The notes beneath the pieces were generated by a model. It was given only the letters and a program-made list of their open reading frames with translations, was not told the origin of the DNA and ran no database searches. A stretch of 64,000 nt of DNA from CAYQDB01 sp964416195 (GTDB taxonomy: Bacteria; Zixibacteria; MSB-5A5; GN15; FEB-12): contig CAYQDB010000005.1 of NCBI GenBank assembly GCA_964416195.1, positions 105,582-169,581 on the forward strand. Reading direction: 5' to 3'. A program made the translations under genes and the position numbers. Shown piece by piece: positions 8,354 through 16,976 of this stretch; the first letter of the stretch is position 1; each line of letters opens with the position of its first letter.

Positions 8354-9378
8354 CACGCGAGAGGATAGTTACGGGTATACCGTTGGGAACTGAAGAGGAT
8401 TCACTGTATCTGTCTCTGCGTCCGAAACGGCTGAGTGACTACATTGGGCAGAAGCAGTTACGCGAGAAGCTCCAGGTTACGTTGAATGCCGCTATCGGAC
8501 GCGGGGAGGCAGTAGAACATGTCCTCTTCTATGGCCCACCCGGACTCGGAAAGACCACTCTGGCGCATATCATTGCTGACGAAGTAAACTCAAAGATCGT
8601 CGCTACCGCGGGACCGGCTCTTCAGCGCACCGGCGATATGATGGGTATCCTGACCAACCTAAATGAACGCGATATTCTTTTTATTGACGAAATACACCGC
8701 CTGTCACCGATTATCGAGGAGTTCATCTACCCGGCCATGGAGGATTTCAAGGTCGACTTCGTTGTGGACAAAGGGGCATTCGCAAAAGTAATAAACGTAC
8801 CGTTGAAACACTTCACGCTTATCGGCGCCACCACGCGGGCGGGGCTCCTCTCCGCTCCTCTAAGGGACCGGTTCGGCCTGTATTACCACATCGACTTCTA
8901 TCCCCCCGAAGAGCTGCAGGAGATCGTACGCCGCTCGGCCAAGCTGTTGGAAACGAAGTTGGAACAAGCGGCGGCCGAAACGATCGCTCAGCGCTCGCGG
9001 GGAACGCCGCGCATCGCCAACCGTCTGCTCAGGCGGGTGCGCGACTATGCGGATGTCAAGGCGGATGGTATCATTACAAAAGAGATCGCCGAAAGGGCAC
9101 TCGATGCTGAAGGGATTGATTCGCTTGGTCTTGACAATCTTGACCGTAAACTGTTAAAAGTGATTATCGAGTATTACCAAGGGGGTCCGGTCGGCATAGA
9201 AGCCCTGGGCGCGACGCTTAATGAAGAAGTAGACACACTGGTCGACATGGTAGAGCCATACTTGTTAAAGATCGGTTTTGTTCAGCGCACAAAGCGAGGC
9301 AGGGTAGCCTCCGCAGAGGCGGCTCGGCATATCGGGATGAAACCGCCGAGCGGCTCAGTGCAGGAGAGGCTGTTATAG
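8350..9378 (+). CDS. ruvB: Holliday junction branch migration helicase RuvB
   Basis: 342 aa AAA+ motor that drives branch migration with RuvA. Walker A GPPGLGKT at residues about 62-69, Walker B LFIDEIHRL near 113, sensor 1 and arginine-finger region GATTRAGLLSAPLRDRFG, and a C-terminal winged-helix domain (YYQGGPVGIEALGATLNEE). The N-terminal SLRPKRLSDYIGQ is diagnostic. The next gene starts one base after its stop. Confidence 0.96.
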   Translation: MTRERIVTGIPLGTEEDSLYLSLRPKRLSDYIGQKQLREKLQVTLNAAIGRGEAVEHVLFYGPPGLGKTTLAHIIADEVNSKIVATAGPALQRTGDMMGILTNLNERDILFIDEIHRLSPIIEEFIYPAMEDFKVDFVVDKGAFAKVINVPLKHFTLIGATTRAGLLSAPLRDRFGLYYHIDFYPPEELQEIVRRSAKLLETKLEQAAAETIAQRSRGTPRIANRLLRRVRDYADVKADGIITKEIAERALDAEGIDSLGLDNLDRKLLKVIIEYYQGGPVGIEALGATLNEEVDTLVDMVEPYLLKIGFVQRTKRGRVASAEAARHIGMKPPSGSVQERLL

Positions 9379-9379
9379 C

Positions 9380-9667
9380 ATGCTTGATGATGAGTTGGAA
9401 CTGCTGATGCAATCGCTTGGATCCATGGTACTGGAAACCCAGGCCGACCCAAGGGGCGCTGTGGCGATGCTGGTTTCGGAGACAGTCAAGTTTCGCGACA
9501 AGCTGAAAGAGGAAACCGGCCAGATCATAACTGTGGGCGATACCCGCGCCGCTCTTGATGCTCTGGAAAACTATCTGAACGGCAATCCCCTCCCCAATGA
9601 ACTGACCACCGAACAAAAGGCGCTGGCGCAAATCTGGATTGACAGGTTAACGGTGTTCAATTCATAG
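9380..9667 (+). CDS. Hypothetical small acidic protein after ruvB
   Basis: 95 aa, not recognised. It begins one base after the ruvB stop, so it is very probably translated in the same operon. The sequence is predicted mostly helical and acidic (MLDDELELLMQSLG, LVSETVKFRDKLKEET) with no Cys or His cluster and no membrane segment. Its place between ruvB and queA suggests a housekeeping rather than mobile origin, but the function is unknown. Confidence 0.65.
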   Translation: MLDDELELLMQSLGSMVLETQADPRGAVAMLVSETVKFRDKLKEETGQIITVGDTRAALDALENYLNGNPLPNELTTEQKALAQIWIDRLTVFNS

Positions 9668-9761
9668 CACCGTTATCCACCGTCTGCCTGATGACATGAT
9701 GCTCCAGACGAGGACGTCCGCCGCACACAAATAACGAAGCTAATCTTTATTGATATTTATA

Positions 9762-10820
9762 ATGGATGTTTCCCTTTTTAATTATGATCTCCCGCCTGAG
9801 TTGATCGCTCAGTTTCCCGCCCGCAGACGCGACACCTCCCGCCTGATGGTCCTCGACCGCACCACCAGCGAGACTAGCATCTACCCTTTCAAGCAGATTT
9901 TATACTATCTAAAGAAGGGTGATGCTTTGGTAGTGAACACAACTAAAGTGTTCAAGGCCCGCCTGTTTGGCCACCGCGCAACTGGAGCCAAAGTCGAGAT
10001 TTTCCTCATCCGACCAGCCACTAGTACTGCGGGTAGAGCCAAAAAAAAGGACTATGCCCCCTGGGAGGCTTTTGTGAGTCCGTCGCGACGCGTCAAGGAA
10101 GGCGAGCAAATAGAGTTTGATTCATTGAATGTCCTTCTGCAAAAGGACCTGGGTGGCGGTAAGTGGGAAGTGGTTTTCAGTTCGAAGTCGCAATGCAACA
10201 GAATAATCAGTAGGTACGGACATGTTCCCCTGCCGCATTATATCAGGCGCGACGATCAACCGCGCGATATTCGCCGCTACCAGACCATCTTTGCCGATAA
10301 AAACAAGGTCGGCGCAGTAGCCGCTCCCACTGCCGGGTTTCATTTCACCCGCTCCCTTCTGAAAGAGTTACAGAATCAGGGCGTTAAGGTAATAGAAACC
10401 TGTCTCCATGTAGGCCCGGGAACGTTCAAACCGGTTAAAGTTGACGATATCGACAACCACATCGTCGATCCGGAGTTAGCCGAGCTCAGCGCCAATGCCG
10501 CTCTATCACTGAACGAAATTAGAGCAAAAGGTGGAAACGTTGTTGCCGTTGGCAGCACCACCGTGAGGACATTGGAATCAACCAAGATCGTAAACAACGA
10601 AATCAAACCTTTTTCAGGAATGGTTGATCTGTATATCAAGCCCGGCTTCAAATTCCGGATAGTCGATCACCTGGTAACCAACTTCCATCTACCGAAATCA
10701 TCACTGCTTATCCTTGTCAGTGCCTTTGCCGGTCGTGAGCACATTTTGCAGGCTTACCAAGAAGCCATAGCAAATCGCTTTCACTTCTACAGCTATGGCG
10801 ACGCCATGCTTATCTTATAA
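9762..10820 (+). CDS. queA: S-adenosylmethionine:tRNA ribosyltransferase-isomerase QueA
   Basis: 352 aa. QueA moves the ribosyl part of AdoMet onto preQ1-modified tRNA to make epoxyqueuosine. Family hallmarks are seen: FNYDLPPELIAQFPARRRD at the N-terminus, GDALVVNTTKVFKARLFG, FVSPSRRVKEGEQIEF, GAVAAPTAGFHFT, LHVGPGTFKPV, GSTTVRTLES, LVTNFHLPKSSLLILVSAFAG and YSYGDAMLIL at the end. ATG 9762 gives the usual MDVSLFNYDLP start. queA beside ruv genes is a common arrangement. Confidence 0.96.
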   Translation: MDVSLFNYDLPPELIAQFPARRRDTSRLMVLDRTTSETSIYPFKQILYYLKKGDALVVNTTKVFKARLFGHRATGAKVEIFLIRPATSTAGRAKKKDYAPWEAFVSPSRRVKEGEQIEFDSLNVLLQKDLGGGKWEVVFSSKSQCNRIISRYGHVPLPHYIRRDDQPRDIRRYQTIFADKNKVGAVAAPTAGFHFTRSLLKELQNQGVKVIETCLHVGPGTFKPVKVDDIDNHIVDPELAELSANAALSLNEIRAKGGNVVAVGSTTVRTLESTKIVNNEIKPFSGMVDLYIKPGFKFRIVDHLVTNFHLPKSSLLILVSAFAGREHILQAYQEAIANRFHFYSYGDAMLIL

Positions 10821-10862
10821 TTCCCTTTCTCCCAATCAAAGGCCGCTTTATATTGGTAAACA

Positions 10863-11492
10863 ATGAAAGTACACGCGATAATCGTAGCGGCGGGCAGTTC
10901 GGAGAGGTTTGGCAGCGGTGTACCCAAGCAATTCAAGGAAGTATGCGGGCGGCCTCTGTTGGCCTGGGCAATTAGCCGCTTTGAAGCTGCTGGGATAATT
11001 GACCAGGTTGTCGTCGTTGTCGCTGAGGAGTACCTTTTATATACCAGCGAACATGTCATCGATCCGTATGATTTTTCAAAGGTAGCCAAGATAGTTGTCG
11101 GCGGCCAGACCCGTCGCGAGTCGGTGTTGAAGGGCCTTGAGTCCCTGCCCCTTTCTGTAGAGTATGTAGCAATCCACGATGGGGCGCGGCCACTCGTAGT
11201 GCCTACCGATATAGACCGCGCCGTCGAGGTGGCGGTTGCCGAACGGGCAGCCATAGTAGCAGTTCGCGCCACGGACACCGTGAAACGTTCCAGGGAGGGG
11301 TATGTTCTCAGTACCCTGGAGCGCGACTCGCTTTACTTGGCGCAGACTCCGCAGGTGTTTCAGTATGATTTGATCATGGCTGCTCACAAAGAGGCTGCCA
11401 ATGTCAACTATGCGGATCGGTTCACCGATGATGCCGCTATGGTTGAGGCTCACGGTTTCAAAGTGAAGATCGTGGAAGCGACCAGTCCGAAT
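10863..11492 (+). CDS. ispD: 2-C-methyl-D-erythritol 4-phosphate cytidylyltransferase (3' end lost in gap)
   Basis: The first 210 residues are visible; roughly 20 more are expected. IspD couples CTP to MEP in the non-mevalonate isoprenoid pathway. The nucleotide loop IIVAAGSSERFGSGVPKQF, GGQTRRESVLKGL, AIHDGARPLV and LAQTPQVFQY are present. The sequence runs into 100 Ns, and the bases after the gap code for the end of IspF. It cannot be decided whether this is a fused IspDF enzyme or two genes. Confidence 0.9.
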
Positions 11493-11592
11493 NNNNNNNN
11501 NNNNNNNNNNNNNNNNNNNNNNNNNNNNNNNNNNNNNNNNNNNNNNNNNNNNNNNNNNNNNNNNNNNNNNNNNNNNNNNNNNNNNNNNNNNN
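11493..11592. other. Assembly gap (100 N)
   Basis: Exactly 100 Ns, a typical placeholder. By comparison with normal IspD and IspF lengths about 85 residues (near 255 bases) are missing, and the frames on the two sides differ, so the true gap is not 100 bases. Confidence 0.98.
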
Positions 11593-11901
11593 GGACAGCA
11601 ATTCCCGCCTTCCGATGTTAAATACAGGAATGCAGACTCCGCTGAACTTCTGGGGACGGTTGTGGGGTTAGCGAGAAAATCAGGTTTCGCCGACATAATC
11701 AATATCGATGCCACCATCATGGCCGAACGGCCGCGGTTCAGTCCCTATAGAGCGGCCATGCGGGAAAGAATTGCGGAGATTGTGGGAGTGGAACCTTCAC
11801 GGATCAGCATAAAAGCGACCACCACGGAAGGGCTCGGCTTTGTCGGTCGTGAAGAAGGGATAGCAGCCTCGGTAGTCTGTCTGGTTGCCGCTGATGGGTG
11901 A
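11593..11901 (+). CDS. ispF: 2-C-methyl-D-erythritol 2,4-cyclodiphosphate synthase (5' end lost in gap)
   Basis: 102 C-terminal residues read from the first base after the gap: GQQFPPSDVKYRNADS, IINIDATIMAERPRFSPY, MRERIAEIVGV and the signature IKATTTEGLGFVGREEGIAA. IspF makes the cyclic diphosphate in the MEP pathway. The N-terminal metal-binding part (DxH region) is in the gap. The stop overlaps the next gene by eight bases. Confidence 0.92.
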   Translation, partial: GQQFPPSDVKYRNADSAELLGTVVGLARKSGFADIINIDATIMAERPRFSPYRAAMRERIAEIVGVEPSRISIKATTTEGLGFVGREEGIAASVVCLVAADG

Positions 11902-12520
11902 AAGTCCCCGCTACATAACGGAATTTCTTGACTCAATCTTTTGCTATGGTCCTTTCTGGGTATATCTTATCATTCTCGCAGCCTGCTTTGTCGAGAACCT
12001 CTTCCCCCCCTTCCCCGGCGACAGCTTTATGGTGGCTGCCGGAGGGTTAGTTGCAGTGCAGAGACTTGACTTTTACCCGAGTTTCATACTCGTTATTACC
12101 GGTGGTGTTTCATCGGTGATGGTCATGTACTATCTCGGTAGACGTTATGGCCGCGACTACTTTTTCAGGAAGAACTTTCGCTACTTCTCAACAAATGACA
12201 TCCTAAAGGTTGAGCATTACCTGCGGAGATGGGGGGCGCTGATTCTCATCTTCTCGCGGTTTGTGGTCGGGTTTCGTTCGGCAATAGCTCTCGGGGCCGG
12301 GATCGGACGCTACCGCGTAGCAAAAATGTTCCTTTATTCATTGGTTTCATACATTATATTTGCGGGATTGCTGATGTATATGGGAATGGCACTGGTTAAA
12401 AACTTTGATAGGATAGAGTATTATTTCAGTACCTACAACAGAATCGTGTGGCCGCTGTTGATAGTGCTGGTAGCTGGATACATTGTTCATAGGTTCCGGC
12501 GTTTGAGTAAAAAGGCGTAG
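11894..12520 (+). CDS. DedA family membrane protein (VTT domain)
   Basis: 208 aa with about five hydrophobic segments. DedA hallmarks are ENLFPPFPGDSFMVAAGGL near the N-terminus and FSRFVVGFRSAIALGAGIG in the second half. DedA proteins act in lipid-carrier and membrane homeostasis, some as undecaprenyl-phosphate or phosphatidylethanolamine flippases. Co-location with ddl and isoprenoid genes fits a cell-envelope role. ATG 11894 overlaps the ispF end; the stop is directly followed by the ddl ATG. Confidence 0.88.
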   Translation: MGESPRYITEFLDSIFCYGPFWVYLIILAACFVENLFPPFPGDSFMVAAGGLVAVQRLDFYPSFILVITGGVSSVMVMYYLGRRYGRDYFFRKNFRYFSTNDILKVEHYLRRWGALILIFSRFVVGFRSAIALGAGIGRYRVAKMFLYSLVSYIIFAGLLMYMGMALVKNFDRIEYYFSTYNRIVWPLLIVLVAGYIVHRFRRLSKKA

Positions 12521-13540
12521 ATGAAAGTATTACTACTTGCCGGCGGCACTTCCAACGAGCGTGAGGTTTCACTCACGTCCGGGGAAGCTGTGTTTCAGGC
12601 TCTGCAACGCCTTGGACACGAAGTGCAGGCCCTCGACCCAGCAAACGGCAAATCACTCCTGGACAGTGATGACAGGTTTATCCCTTCGAGAGCTTCGGAT
12701 TCAAAAGAGGATATCGCCGTTACAAAAATGAGTGTGCCTGCCCTGGCTACCGCGCTTGACTCCCCTGGCTTTCGAGATATTGACGTGGTGTTTATCGCCC
12801 TGCATGGGGGCGCAGGGGAAAACGGCGCAATTCAGTGCCTGCTGGAACTGGCGGGTAAGGCATACACCGGCTCGAACATGACTGCTTCCGCGATTGCCAT
12901 GGATAAAGCGATAGCGAAGCGACTCTTTGTTTCCGCAAAGATTCCCACACCGAAATGGGAACTTTACCGGCTAACATCAAGTGACATAGATAACCGAATA
13001 GTGGAAACGATTCTTAACCGGTTTTATTTTCCGATTATCGTCAAGCCTAACGATGGTGGCTCGACTATCGGTCTGTCGAAAGTGGAAGATGAGGCTGGCC
13101 TTAATCAGGCATTTCATACCGCAATTAAAGAATCTCTTAATGTGCTCGTCGAGGAGTACATCCCCGGCCGGGAACTGACGGTGGCGGTGCTCAACGGTCA
13201 AGCGCTGCCGGTAGTGGAGATAAAAGCTGCCAGTGGCCTCTACGACTACGAAGCTAAATATACTAAAGGGAAGTCAGACTACATCGTGCCGGCTGATGTC
13301 AAACCTGAGATAAGCAAAAACCTTCAGAAAGCAGCCGTAAAGGCATGCGACATTATCGGTGTTTCCGGCCTGGCGCGGATTGATTTCATCCTGGCCGACA
13401 GCGATGAGTTTTATTGCCTTGAAGTCAACACCGTGCCCGGCATGACCGCCCTGTCGCTGGCCCCCATGGCAGCTCAGGCGGTGGGTATCGAATTCGATGA
13501 GCTTATTTCACGTGTCGTTAAATCAGCAGTGAATAGATAA
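12521..13540 (+). CDS. ddl: D-alanine--D-alanine ligase
   Basis: 339 aa ATP-grasp enzyme that makes the D-Ala-D-Ala dipeptide for peptidoglycan. Seen: LLAGGTSNEREVSLTSG, FIALHGGAGENGAIQCLLE, YTGSNMTASAIAMDKAIAK, IVKPNDGGSTIGLSKV, VEEYIPGRELTVAVL and the catalytic end motif EVNTVPGMTALSLAPM. Serine is present in the vicinity of the GSTIGLS loop as in normal Ddl. It begins one base after the DedA stop. Confidence 0.95.
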   Translation: MKVLLLAGGTSNEREVSLTSGEAVFQALQRLGHEVQALDPANGKSLLDSDDRFIPSRASDSKEDIAVTKMSVPALATALDSPGFRDIDVVFIALHGGAGENGAIQCLLELAGKAYTGSNMTASAIAMDKAIAKRLFVSAKIPTPKWELYRLTSSDIDNRIVETILNRFYFPIIVKPNDGGSTIGLSKVEDEAGLNQAFHTAIKESLNVLVEEYIPGRELTVAVLNGQALPVVEIKAASGLYDYEAKYTKGKSDYIVPADVKPEISKNLQKAAVKACDIIGVSGLARIDFILADSDEFYCLEVNTVPGMTALSLAPMAAQAVGIEFDELISRVVKSAVNR

Positions 13541-13602
13541 GTAGGTCGGGTTCCGAATCATCTAAGGCGGAGAGAAACACAACATTGTTATCTGGATAAG
13601 AA

Positions 13603-14346
13603 ATGGACAAACTGCACCCCAGAGCTGTCATCTTTGATCTTGGTTCCACCCTGATTGAGTATGAGGTCATGCCGTGGAGCGAAATGAATCTCTACTGTGC
13701 CACCAGCGCTCGGAAGTACCTGTTGAAAGAAGGGTATGACCTGCCCGACAAGGAGGAGTTTCACAAGACCTACGAGACAATCAAAGACAAGTATCGTGTA
13801 ATGGCTGCTGAGACCCTCGTCGAGTGGACAGTCATGCAGGCAGCCGCTGAGATGCTCGAGGAGTGGAATATCAAAGTAAATGACGGCCTACTGGACAGCT
13901 TTTTTGAGGCTTATTACAAGCCTATCGGTCGGAAGATCTTTGCCTACGAGGATACGCTGGCAACCCTTGAGAAAGTGACGCAACAATATCCGGTCGTAGG
14001 CTTGGTGTCCAACACTATCTTTCCAGAGCATACGCATCGGAAGGAATTGAAGCGGTTCGGCATCGAACCATATCTGGACTTCGCCGTTTTCAGTTCCACA
14101 TTCGGCCTGCGTAAACCTCATCCAGAGATATTCTACAAAGCTGCCAACCTTGCCGGGTACGCCCCGGCAGAGTGCGTTTACATTGGCGACAGATATGCCG
14201 AGGATGTGCAGGGCCCTGCGGGGATAGGCATGCTCTCTATCCTCAAGTTATGGAACGGACGAGAGTATCCCAACGACATGCCCGAAACCACCCGCACTAT
14301 TACGAAACTGTCTGAGCTGGGCGCACACGTCAAGTTGGATGATTAA
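13603..14346 (+). CDS. HAD superfamily hydrolase
   Basis: 247 aa Rossmann-like phosphatase family. Motif I is FDLGSTLIEYE: the nucleophile Asp is kept, while the usual second Asp is Gly, as in some HAD subgroups where it is FDxGxT. Motif II is GLVSNT, motif III KPHPEIF with its Lys, and motif IV YIGDRYAEDVQGP with acidic metal ligands. The substrate is not predictable. The C-terminus overlaps the next gene by eight bases. Confidence 0.82.
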   Translation: MDKLHPRAVIFDLGSTLIEYEVMPWSEMNLYCATSARKYLLKEGYDLPDKEEFHKTYETIKDKYRVMAAETLVEWTVMQAAAEMLEEWNIKVNDGLLDSFFEAYYKPIGRKIFAYEDTLATLEKVTQQYPVVGLVSNTIFPEHTHRKELKRFGIEPYLDFAVFSSTFGLRKPHPEIFYKAANLAGYAPAECVYIGDRYAEDVQGPAGIGMLSILKLWNGREYPNDMPETTRTITKLSELGAHVKLDD

Positions 14347-15931
14347 ACAGCAAAGAGACAACGGCAAGCGAAAAATGGAAGGCCAAACGCTGAAATCGAA
14401 TAGGCTTATTGCGAGAACAGCAAGGTCCTGGCCGATGCTCACGATCGCCGTCCTGGCTTTTATTGTAATTCTCAGGCTTGTATTCTCCTACCTCATAGAT
14501 CTCATCCCGGAAGAAGCCTATTATTGGAACTATGCCCAGCATCTGGACATCGGTTATCTCGATCATCCGCCCATGGTCGCCTGGTTGATATGGCTTTCTA
14601 CCTCAGTGCTGGGAAATACCGAATTTGCAGTCCGTTTGCCGGCGTGTCTCTGCTGGTTGATTGTAGCTTTCTTCATGTTCCGTTTGACAATGAATCTATT
14701 TGACAAAGCTACCGGGTACCGAAGTATTCTCCTGATTGCAGTGCTGCCCATTTATTTTTCAATTGGCTTCCTCATGACGCCGGATGCCCCTCTATATGCT
14801 GCCTGGGCGGGATGTCTTTATTTTCTTGAGCGTGCCTTTATTGCAAACAACCGCCATGCCTGGTGGGGAGTGGGCATTTGTCTGGGACTGGGAATGCTTT
14901 CCAAGTACACGATCGGCCTTTTAGGGCTGGCCACTGTTGTGTTCCTGCTTGTTGACCGACCGTCTCGCCGCTGGTTTTTCCGTCCCGAACCCTACCTCAC
15001 TGTGTTGTTGGCGTTAGTGCTTTTCAGTCCGGTGTTGTTTTGGAATTTCAAGCATGACTGGGCATCTTTCGTTTTCCAGGGGCCCCGCCGCTGGTCAGGT
15101 ACTGTGAATTTCTCCCTGCACCTTCTCGTTGGCGGTGCCCTTGTTCTCCTGACCCCAACAGGCTTCATTGAAGCCGTGAGGTCATTATTTTCGTGTAAGC
15201 AACCCGCGTCACCTGGCTGCGTCCAATCCGGCTCTTTCACAAGAAAGCTCCGCTTCATGCTCGTTTTCGCAGCGGTACCCTTATTGGTGTTTGTGATTAA
15301 CAGCTTGCGCAGTCAGCCCAAGCTAAACTGGACCGGACCGATCTGGCTGGCAATCCTGCCTGTAGTTGCATGGAATATGTCAGGGCATCGGGGCGAATTG
15401 GTAGGTTGGTGGACGCGACTGGTTAGGTGGTCGTGGTTGCCGACTGTCGTTACTCTGCTGGCGTTGTATGCTGGCGGCTTAAGTTACATTTACCTGGGGA
15501 TGCCCGGCCTTCCAGCTCAATCGGGAATACCATTGCCTATCGCATGGGAAGAACTTAGTCAAAAAGTGGATGAGATTGAGGATAGGGTAGAATCAGAAAC
15601 GGGCAGAGAGCCCCTTATCATAGGCATGGACAAGTATTGGATTTCAAGTGAATTGAGCTTCTACGACGAGCCGGACAATGACTTAATTCCGGAAGTAGGC
15701 GGGCAACACCTTTTTGGTAGCGAGAGCCTCATGTGGGATTCCTGGGTGTCAAAACAGGCGACATTAGGTAGAAATGTCCTGGTAGTCAGTTTCAACAAGC
15801 AGTTCTTGCAGAAGTCATGGTTAACGAGGCATTTCCTCCAAGTCAGCAAGATATCAACTGAGACTATAGAAAAGAGCCCCCGTATAGTCGGGCATTTCTA
15901 CTGGTGTGTCGGATACGGCTACAGGAAGTGA
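14339..15931 (+). CDS. GT39-type membrane glycosyltransferase (ArnT/PMT-like)
   Basis: 530 aa, about 10-12 membrane spans. The first periplasmic loop has PEEAYYWNYAQHLDIGYLDH with paired acidic residues, then LRLPA-like VRLPACLCW and FLMTPDAPLYAAWAG, all typical of the PMT_2 group that moves sugars from polyprenyl-phosphate donors to lipid A, proteins or glycans. ATG 14339 overlaps the HAD gene; ATG 14375 is an alternative. The C-terminal 130 residues form a soluble region. Confidence 0.82.
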   Translation: MIKQQRDNGKRKMEGQTLKSNRLIARTARSWPMLTIAVLAFIVILRLVFSYLIDLIPEEAYYWNYAQHLDIGYLDHPPMVAWLIWLSTSVLGNTEFAVRLPACLCWLIVAFFMFRLTMNLFDKATGYRSILLIAVLPIYFSIGFLMTPDAPLYAAWAGCLYFLERAFIANNRHAWWGVGICLGLGMLSKYTIGLLGLATVVFLLVDRPSRRWFFRPEPYLTVLLALVLFSPVLFWNFKHDWASFVFQGPRRWSGTVNFSLHLLVGGALVLLTPTGFIEAVRSLFSCKQPASPGCVQSGSFTRKLRFMLVFAAVPLLVFVINSLRSQPKLNWTGPIWLAILPVVAWNMSGHRGELVGWWTRLVRWSWLPTVVTLLALYAGGLSYIYLGMPGLPAQSGIPLPIAWEELSQKVDEIEDRVESETGREPLIIGMDKYWISSELSFYDEPDNDLIPEVGGQHLFGSESLMWDSWVSKQATLGRNVLVVSFNKQFLQKSWLTRHFLQVSKISTETIEKSPRIVGHFYWCVGYGYRK

Positions 15932-16115
15932 GGTTTGTTGAAGCTACTCCAGGCAATGTTATAGATACTCTTTTACTTTCCAGGGATCTAATTCTGACAG
16001 CCTGTTGAACCTCATCTCTTCAGTTTCCCTTCGCCAAATCCCGGTGTATGATAGCCTGAAATAACCATATACACCACTGTAGAAAGGCAAAACGCCGAAT
16101 AATCAATTCGCGGGC

Positions 16116-16135
16116 GGCAGATTTCTCCATCTGCC
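16116..16135. repeat. Small hairpin in the 15932-16414 intergenic stretch
   Basis: GGCAGAT (16116-16122) and ATCTGCC (16129-16135) are a perfect 7-bp inverted repeat with a 6-base loop. It resembles the GGCAGGTCTC hairpins elsewhere in the window. The rest of this 480-base stretch shows no convincing gene, promoter or terminator. Confidence 0.4.
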
Positions 16136-16414
16136 CTGTCTTCGATTGAATTGGCATACCTTGTAAATCCACCGCTTGTCAAAGGCCCGTGCCGGCTTGG
16201 TCCAAGAAATCACCCTCTCGCTTCCTCTCCTAAGCTTAACAGGCAGGGGTATTTCAACGACCGTTTGCCGCCGATACGACAAAAACCTGTTGACAGACGG
16301 GATGATTCCGATATAATGATATGATATCTCGGCCTTTGGTCCTCCCGCCAGATGGTCTCCGGGAGCGACAACAACAGAAACCGAGCCATCGCTGCATATG
16401 TTTGTGTAGTAGTT

Positions 16415-16954
16415 ATGCAAGGATCGGTCGTCAATAAGAGAGTTTTGATGCTCAATCAGAACTACGAGCCGCTCACAGTTTGTTCGGCTCGACGGGCTAT
16501 TGTGCTCATGTTTCAGGGCAAGGCAGAGATAATCGAAAAGGCCGACAGTCTGATGATCCGGACCGTGTCACGAAGCTACTCGCTTCCCTCAGTAGTCCGA
16601 CTGTGGCAGTACCGGAAAGTCCCTCACAAGCGAATCATGCTGACGCGCAAAAACATTCTCACCCGCGACAACCATCGTTGCCAATACTGCGGTAGTCCCA
16701 GGGGTTCTATGACTGTCGACCACGTTATTCCGAGGCGGTTGGGTGGTCGAGAGACATGGGACAACCTGGTTTGTGCCTGCTCTAAGTGTAACAACAAGAA
16801 AGGCGACCGCACCCCTGAAGAAGTGGACATGAAACTGCTGAGAAGGCCGACTCGGCCGACCTATATCACATTCATCCAGCGTAACTACACCATTACTCAG
16901 CAGTGGCGACCCTATCTCTTCCTCGACTCCAGTATCGGCGGGGCTACCACCTAA
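16415..16954 (+). CDS. HNH endonuclease
   Basis: 179 aa from ATG 16415, which gives the usual start of this family (NKRVLMLNQNYEPLTVCSAR). Residues about 80-150 hold the HNH module: CQYCG, then TVDHVIPRRLGGRETWDNLV and CACSKCNNKKG, i.e. two CxxC pairs for zinc, the catalytic His in DHVIP and the central Asn. This group of stand-alone chromosomal HNH proteins is widespread and without a settled role. It is convergent with the next minus-strand gene (22 bases apart). Confidence 0.9.
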   Translation: MQGSVVNKRVLMLNQNYEPLTVCSARRAIVLMFQGKAEIIEKADSLMIRTVSRSYSLPSVVRLWQYRKVPHKRIMLTRKNILTRDNHRCQYCGSPRGSMTVDHVIPRRLGGRETWDNLVCACSKCNNKKGDRTPEEVDMKLLRRPTRPTYITFIQRNYTITQQWRPYLFLDSSIGGATT

Positions 16955-16976
16955 GGCGCTGGACGTCACGTCATCA

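Noticed and set aside
10863..11621. Continuous frame from ispD through the N run to a stop at 11621
   Set aside because: It crosses 100 Ns; the tail is out of frame with the real IspF coding sequence.
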